From the NCBI RefSeq assembly GCF_014635825.1, contig NZ_BMDO01000001.1:930001-994000 (forward strand): a stretch of 64,000 bases of DNA. The letters are read 5' to 3'. The stretch's first letter is position 1, and every line of letters begins with the position of its first letter. Source of the DNA: Mucilaginibacter galii (GTDB taxonomy: Bacteria; Bacteroidota; Bacteroidia; Sphingobacteriales; Sphingobacteriaceae). The notes under the pieces are model-generated. The model was not told the DNA's origin. It saw only the letters and a list, made by a program, of their open reading frames with translations, and ran no database searches. Shown piece after piece: positions 59,633-64,000 of the stretch. A program made the position numbers and the translations under genes.

Positions 59633-60934
59633 ATGATTAAGCAAGCTCTCGAAAACTTAAAAATAACTGCATTAAACCCTATGCAGGAAGCAGCCATAAA
59701 TGCCGCCAAAAAAGGCGACGTTATTTTGCTGTCGCCCACGGGTTCGGGCAAAACGCTGGGTTTTCTTTTGCCTTTGCTGGGGTTGTTAAAAGCAGATGTA
59801 CCCACGGTGCAGGCGCTCATTATGGTGCCATCGCGCGAGCTGGCCCTGCAAATTGAGCAGGTATTTAAGGCCATGAGCACCGGCTTTAAAGTCAATTGCT
59901 GCTATGGCGGCCACGATGTAAAAACCGAACGCAATAACTTTTCACAGCCGCCGGCGGTACTCATTGGCACGCCCGGCCGTATAGCACACCACCTGCGCCG
60001 CGAGAGCTTCAGTACCCGCACTATTCAAACTTTGATATTGGATGAGTTTGATAAGGCACTGGAGTTTGGCTTTCAGGAAGATATGGCTTTCATCATTAAA
60101 CAGATGCCTGCTATCAATAAACGCATACTGACCTCGGCCACTAAAATGGAGGAGATCCCGTCGTTTACAGGCATACAAAAGCCAATTACGGTTAACTTTT
60201 TAACCAACGTAACCGTAGCCCCCGACTTAAAACAAAAAGCAGTAATTGCCGAAAGCGAAGATAAGCTGGAAGCGGTGTTCGCGTTGCTTTGTAAAATAGG
60301 TAACGAATCGACCCTGGTGTTCTGCAACCACCGCGATGCGGTTGACCGCATTAGCGATCTACTTTGGGATATGGGCATTCCGCATGGTATTTTTCATGGC
60401 GGCATGGAGCAGGACGACCGTGAGCGGGCTTTGTTAAAGTTCAGGAACGGTAGCCACAAAATATTAATCACCACAGATCTGGCATCGCGCGGGTTAGACA
60501 TCCCCGAGATAGAACATATTGTCCATTACCAGCTTCCGCACAACGAAGAGGCTTTTACACACCGCAACGGCCGCACGGCACGTATGCATGCTACCGGCAC
60601 CTCTTATCTAATGATGACACCCGATGAAAAACCATCTTACATCAAAGAGATTCCTGAAATAGAAGACCTTTCGGCCGAGCCTGTGTTGCCTAAGCCATCG
60701 GCCTGGGCTACGCTGTACATTGCCGCCGGTAAAAAGGATAAGGTAAACAAGGTAGACATTGTAGGGTTATTGTTGAAAAAGGGCGAGCTGGCTAAAGAAG
60801 ATTTGGGCTTGATAGAGGTACTGGATAACTCGTCGTACGCGGCTGTAAAACGCAATCGTATTGAACGTACCGTTGCTTTAATTAAGAGCGAAAAAATAAA
60901 GAATAAGAAAATTAAGATAGAAATATCGCGCTAA
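59633..60934 (+). CDS. DEAD-box ATP-dependent RNA helicase
   Basis: 433 residues from the ATG at 59633; in-frame codons upstream pass through the promoter and a REP fragment. Motif I SPTGSGKT, Ia VPSRELALQ, II LDEFD (Phe instead of Ala in DEAD), III TSATKM, and VI-type HRNGRTARM with DLASRGLDIPEIEHIVHY are present. It unwinds RNA during ribosome assembly or decay. The C-terminus (from LYIAAGKKDKVNKVDIVGLLL) resembles the DbpA-type RNA-binding domain. A DUF1456 gene follows 12 bases downstream. Confidence 0.93.
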   Translation: MIKQALENLKITALNPMQEAAINAAKKGDVILLSPTGSGKTLGFLLPLLGLLKADVPTVQALIMVPSRELALQIEQVFKAMSTGFKVNCCYGGHDVKTERNNFSQPPAVLIGTPGRIAHHLRRESFSTRTIQTLILDEFDKALEFGFQEDMAFIIKQMPAINKRILTSATKMEEIPSFTGIQKPITVNFLTNVTVAPDLKQKAVIAESEDKLEAVFALLCKIGNESTLVFCNHRDAVDRISDLLWDMGIPHGIFHGGMEQDDRERALLKFRNGSHKILITTDLASRGLDIPEIEHIVHYQLPHNEEAFTHRNGRTARMHATGTSYLMMTPDEKPSYIKEIPEIEDLSAEPVLPKPSAWATLYIAAGKKDKVNKVDIVGLLLKKGELAKEDLGLIEVLDNSSYAAVKRNRIERTVALIKSEKIKNKKIKIEISR

Positions 60935-60946
60935 TACCAAAATGCC

Positions 60947-61195
60947 ATGAGTAATAATGATATCATGAAAAAGCTCCGGGTTGCTATGAAGTTTACCGAT
61001 GATGACATTATCAAAGTGTTAGACCTGGCCAATTTCCGCATTACCAAAACGGAGATCACCGCTATTTTTCGTGCCGATGATCACCCTAACTTCAAGCCCT
61101 GCGGCGACCAGATATTACGTAACTTTTTAAACGGGTTGATCATTTACAAACGCGGCCCTCGCCCTAAAGCAGAGCCAAAAGATAAAGCGGAATAA
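60947..61195 (+). CDS. DUF1456 protein, single-domain form
   Basis: 82 residues. One DUF1456 (YehS-like) domain: IMKKLRVAMKFTDDDIIKVL and FRADDHPNFKPCGDQILRNFLNGLI. E. coli YehS has two copies, so this is about half the usual length. The basic tail GPRPKAEPKDK follows. The function is unknown. It follows the helicase gene by 12 bases and is probably co-transcribed with it. Confidence 0.88.
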   Translation: MSNNDIMKKLRVAMKFTDDDIIKVLDLANFRITKTEITAIFRADDHPNFKPCGDQILRNFLNGLIIYKRGPRPKAEPKDKAE

Positions 61196-61228
61196 AGTAA
61201 CAAAGGAGTAAGTAATCGGTAGCTTAAG

Positions 61229-62140
61229 TTACCGCCTATATTTCTCTTTGATCTGTATTAAAAACCTCAACCCTCTTTGCCATAAATTGCCTTTACGGTT
61301 TTTAAGGAATTGTTTAATGGCCTGGTAAGCTTGCGGATTTTCCTGTAAAACATCAGGAAACTGCGTTACCGGTTTGCAGGCCATTTGCACATCGTAAGTA
61401 TTTTCTAAATTGGAGTGCCGGCCACTGCCATCGTGCCCTATGTTTTGGATGAGCGATTGCGAGGGGTTTAGCGTTAAGCCGCCTTTCAAAAAAACAGAAG
61501 CGTACCAACGGATAGCCCAGGAATTGTTTTTACCGGCCTTAAACTCTTGCATCTGTTTCCAAAAGTTCATGGTGCCGTCGATAGAAAACTCATGAATCTT
61601 TGCTTTGTCGAACTGCTGCATCAGCGTATCGACATTGGGCTCAAAGCTTTTCCAGGCACGGGCCCAAGTGGCCCAACCCCAGCTGGTGGCCGCACGGTAA
61701 AAAAAGGTTTGCGGCAGGTTGGGTGCCTTTAAATCGTACATGTAAGCGCCAATGTGCATTACCTGCGGCTCGTTGGTATAGCGGTCGAGCGCCTCGTTAA
61801 AGTATTCGAGCGTATAGGGCGATGATAGGAGATCATCCTCAAACACAATCACCTTACCATACTCGTTAACCAGTTGCGTTACCCCGGCTATGATAGAATT
61901 AGCCAGGCCAATATTTTCTTCACGTGCTATAACCCTGACCGACTTGAAGCCGGTCACTTGTTTAGCCTGCTGCCTGATCTGTTCTACCTTAGCCTTGTCG
62001 GGCTCGGTTTTAGCACCATCAGAAAAAATGAATAAGCGCGAATCGGCAGCCAGCTCATTTTTTTGTAAATAGCTCAATGTACGGCGCATATGGTCGGGCC
62101 GGTTGTAAACGAATAAGGCTATGGGGGCCAGCGCTTGCAT
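61229..62140 (-). CDS. Family 2-like glycosyltransferase
   Basis: 303 residues. It starts IALFVYNRPDHMRRTLSYL, a nucleotide-sugar binding start of GT-A fold enzymes, with FSDGAKTEP, EENIGLANSI and the metal-binding DxD-type VIVFEDDLL. A stretch GWATWARAWKSFEPN is typical of a subgroup in polysaccharide clusters. The sugar and acceptor are unknown. Last gene of a minus-strand cluster with two methyltransferases and a flippase; 5 bases separate it from the preceding methyltransferase. Confidence 0.88.
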   Translation of the reverse strand: MQALAPIALFVYNRPDHMRRTLSYLQKNELAADSRLFIFSDGAKTEPDKAKVEQIRQQAKQVTGFKSVRVIAREENIGLANSIIAGVTQLVNEYGKVIVFEDDLLSSPYTLEYFNEALDRYTNEPQVMHIGAYMYDLKAPNLPQTFFYRAATSWGWATWARAWKSFEPNVDTLMQQFDKAKIHEFSIDGTMNFWKQMQEFKAGKNNSWAIRWYASVFLKGGLTLNPSQSLIQNIGHDGSGRHSNLENTYDVQMACKPVTQFPDVLQENPQAYQAIKQFLKNRKGNLWQRGLRFLIQIKEKYRR

Positions 62141-62145
62141 GCTGC

Positions 62146-62919
62146 TTAAAATATTTCGGTTTGCTGGTTAGTTTTGCTGCAAAGCACCGTGTAGGCATTG
62201 GCCAGTTGTTCCTGCTTCTTTTTGCCCATCAGGGTGCCTATGCTACTTTTCACCATAAACTCAGCCACAATTTTTATATCGGTGAGCAAGCTCTTGCCTT
62301 TCTTTTGATTGATGTAAGTATTGAACTTGGTTACCTCGGGTTCAATCATCGAAGTGAGATCGTTCACCACCTCAAAACCTTCGGTGCGAAGCAAGTAGCG
62401 CAACGAGGTAGGCGTGTATACATTAATATGCCCATAAGCCAAGAAATGCTTGATACGGGCATCTACATTGGCCTTATAATCGCGCGGAACTTCGATCACA
62501 CACATTTTAGCCACACGCTTTAACTCGCGCAACAACAGGCGCTCGTGTTCTACATGTTCTAATACATGCGATAGTATGATGAGATCAAAGCTATCATCGC
62601 CGAAAGGCAAATGATAGCCATCAAACACCTGAACCGATTTTAAGTCTTTAATACTGCGAGATTGGATGTAATCTACCCCGCTATCCGAAATTTCGACGGC
62701 ATGGTATTCGGGGGCAAAGTCTTGCTCTGAAAGGATCTTTAGTATACTACCATCGCCGGCACCTACTTCAAGTACCTTAGCAAAAGTGCGTCCGCGGCAT
62801 ACATCAATAATATGTTGTGCCTTATATTTGGCACCCAGCATGCGCCAGGCTTCATCGTGGGTTTTATAAAATTCGTCGTAGGCGGTTTTTACGTTGCCGC
62901 TCAGCTTATCGTCGGCCAT
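62146..62919 (-). CDS. Class I SAM-dependent methyltransferase
   Basis: 257 residues. SAM motif I VLEVGAGDGSILKIL (about 50-65), then DSFDLIILSHVLEHVEH (motif II/post-motif) as in UbiG/Methyltransf_11 proteins. Located in a surface polysaccharide cluster, it may methylate a sugar or lipid intermediate. The start MADDKLSGNVKTAYDEFYKTHDE is 3 bases after the stop of the next upstream gene. Confidence 0.88.
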   Translation of the reverse strand: MADDKLSGNVKTAYDEFYKTHDEAWRMLGAKYKAQHIIDVCRGRTFAKVLEVGAGDGSILKILSEQDFAPEYHAVEISDSGVDYIQSRSIKDLKSVQVFDGYHLPFGDDSFDLIILSHVLEHVEHERLLLRELKRVAKMCVIEVPRDYKANVDARIKHFLAYGHINVYTPTSLRYLLRTEGFEVVNDLTSMIEPEVTKFNTYINQKKGKSLLTDIKIVAEFMVKSSIGTLMGKKKQEQLANAYTVLCSKTNQQTEIF

Positions 62920-62922
62920 GGG

Positions 62923-63570
62923 TTATATTCCTAAGCAGTTATCGGCCTTGTAAAATACCGTGGTTGATTTATAGTAGAACAACCCTGGCGAGATACCGCT
63001 GAACGGAATTTGCTTGAAGCCTTTGTCGGTTAAGTAGGTAATGGCATCGCGGTAATCAGGACGTTCAGAATCATCCAAAACAATTACGCCTGTTGACGAA
63101 AGTGCTTCTACCGCCTGTATGCAGCAGTTCACGCGGTCGCGGCCATCTACAATAATAATATCAAACTCTTCGCCCAGCTTTACCGGCATGCGGCAATAGT
63201 CGCCGTCGCGTTGCAGTTCGCAAAAAATCATTTCGGCATTTTCTGGCTTGGTAGCGCTTATCTTATCAAACCACTCTTTATCATGTTCTACCGACACCAC
63301 AATGCCGGTACGCTGCGCGTAAAATATGGTTGAATTACCTGAGCCAAACTCAAACACGGCATGCTCGGGGCGCAGCCTGTCTTTAATAAAATCTATAAAG
63401 GAATACGTTACCCAGGGTATAGGATTGTTGTTACCGTCTACCGGTGCTTTACTATCAAAGGCCTTAAACCAGCCTATGGTATGCAGGTAACCTTTTTCGT
63501 TATAAGACAGCAGGGCTTTGAGCCGCTCGGGCTGTTTCAGGACATTTAGAAGGGCGGTAATTTTGCTCAA
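62923..63570 (-). CDS. SAM-dependent methyltransferase-like protein of the polysaccharide cluster
   Basis: 215 residues from a TTG at 63570 that overlaps the flippase stop as TTGA. Motif I VFEFGSGNSTIFYAQ and a following VSVEHDKEWFDKI acidic segment, then FDIIIVDGRDRVNC. It is an AdoMet-dependent fold similar to FkbM-like or O-methyltransferase proteins. No partner domain is visible. Probably modifies a sugar or a lipid-linked intermediate. Confidence 0.8.
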   Translation of the reverse strand: MSKITALLNVLKQPERLKALLSYNEKGYLHTIGWFKAFDSKAPVDGNNNPIPWVTYSFIDFIKDRLRPEHAVFEFGSGNSTIFYAQRTGIVVSVEHDKEWFDKISATKPENAEMIFCELQRDGDYCRMPVKLGEEFDIIIVDGRDRVNCCIQAVEALSSTGVIVLDDSERPDYRDAITYLTDKGFKQIPFSGISPGLFYYKSTTVFYKADNCLGI

Positions 63571-64000
63571 CGTTTAATAACTTTTTGAAAAAGTGAAATT
63601 AAGAATAAAGATTTTAACATTTGCACACCCTGACCACGAGTTTTAGGTATAAACAGTATAAAAAATGTGGCTACGCCATACGCAACCAGTGTTGCATAAG
63701 CTGCACCTATAATACCATACTTTGGTATCCAAAAAACGTTAAGTACAATGTTTACCAATGCCCCTACCCCCGTGCGCAGCATAGAAAGCTTAAAGTAACC
63801 TTCGGCAATAAGGTACTGCCCGCTCGCACTACCTAAAAATACAAATATGCCTGCCCATACATGCACGGCCAGTACGGGTGCACCGGGCCAAAATGCAGGG
63901 TGGTTATGAAAAGCTATGCGATATATATAGGTTGATGCAAAGCTCATGAATATAGCTACCGAAAGACTAATACCCACCATGAGATCATACATGTTTTGCA
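63567..64000 (-). CDS. Polysaccharide flippase (Wzx/MATE-like), C-terminal part
   Basis: About 144 codons of the C-terminal end; the start lies beyond the window. Hydrophobic helices dominate: residues include IGLSVAIFMSFASTYI-like (VGISLSVAIFMSFASTYIY), VHVWAGIFVFLGSASGQYLI, MLRTGVGALVNIVLNVFWIP and IIGAAYATLVAYGVATFFILFIP. The N-x-x-L-N-V-F-W-I-P-K-Y-G-I-x-G-A-A motif is typical of Wzx/polysaccharide biosynthesis proteins, which flip lipid-linked sugars. Overlaps the methyltransferase start by 4 bases. Confidence 0.9.
   Translation of the reverse strand, partial: QNMYDLMVGISLSVAIFMSFASTYIYRIAFHNHPAFWPGAPVLAVHVWAGIFVFLGSASGQYLIAEGYFKLSMLRTGVGALVNIVLNVFWIPKYGIIGAAYATLVAYGVATFFILFIPKTRGQGVQMLKSLFLISLFQKVIKR

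Noticed and set aside
1..64000. tRNA or rRNA genes
   Set aside because: None recognised by reading; a covariance search could still find one, but no gap shows a clear cloverleaf.

Overview
The window looks like chromosomal DNA of a Bacteroidota bacterium, most probably a Sphingobacteriaceae member close to Mucilaginibacter or Pedobacter. The reasons are the TAnnTTTG -7 boxes just upstream of many starts, the lack of strong Shine-Dalgarno sites, many short lipoproteins, and family types typical of the phylum (OMP-barrel TonB receptor, DUF3857 pairs, DUF5117 metalloprotease, DUF4369 thioredoxin-like lipoprotein, DUF5009). Species identity is inference. No rRNA, tRNA, phage, IS element or CRISPR array was recognised.

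Layout. 0-10 kb: two tandem rhomboid proteases, an EEP-family phosphodiesterase, cysS, a secreted double NTF2-like protein, a soluble GAF histidine kinase, an ABC transporter pair and an SGNH hydrolase lipoprotein. 10-20 kb: a DUF892 ferritin-like protein, the nuclease PdeM, a redox-dead thioredoxin-like lipoprotein, the sdhCAB operon (complex II), and a circularly permuted ATP-grasp / alpha-E / transglutaminase trio. 20-34 kb: a TonB receptor, a Gfo/Idh/MocA oxidoreductase with a thioredoxin lipoprotein, a large zinc metalloprotease, DUF4142, gcvH-vanZ plus a 45-residue lipoprotein, feoAB, SprT-like, a zeta-type kinase with a small overlapping partner, a RibD-C protein and LutB. 34-43 kb: an M28 peptidase, a PH-domain protein, then a minus-strand lipid and ribosome cluster (DUF177, rpmF, plsX, fabH, accB, accC) followed by tatC and rpiB. 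43-54 kb: a decayed MntA/HepT toxin-antitoxin module, a DUF5009 acyltransferase, pdxA, rsmA, small accessory genes, a D-2-hydroxyacid dehydrogenase, greA, a HIT protein, ruvC, aat, DUF4349 and MBL hydrolase genes. 54-64 kb: two DUF3857 paralogues, a radical SAM protein, a DEAD-box helicase with DUF1456, and the end of a surface polysaccharide cluster running off the right edge.

The genes are mostly ordinary. The unusual layer lies between them. Eight gaps hold inverted arrays of degenerate 7-, 8- or about 9-base words. Each word family differs, but the architecture is the same: a word array, a short centre, then the same words inverted. Several sit inside operons (sdhC/sdhA, sdhA/sdhB, accB/accC, greA/HIT). 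Other gaps hold REP-like palindromes, one of which supplies the last codons of ruvC. Other points of interest are a HEPN/MNT module broken only by in-frame TAA codons, -7 boxes within a few bases of start codons (suggesting leaderless mRNAs), a terminator whose T-tract is also the -7 box of tatC, and a DUF3857 paralogue lacking its catalytic Cys and His.
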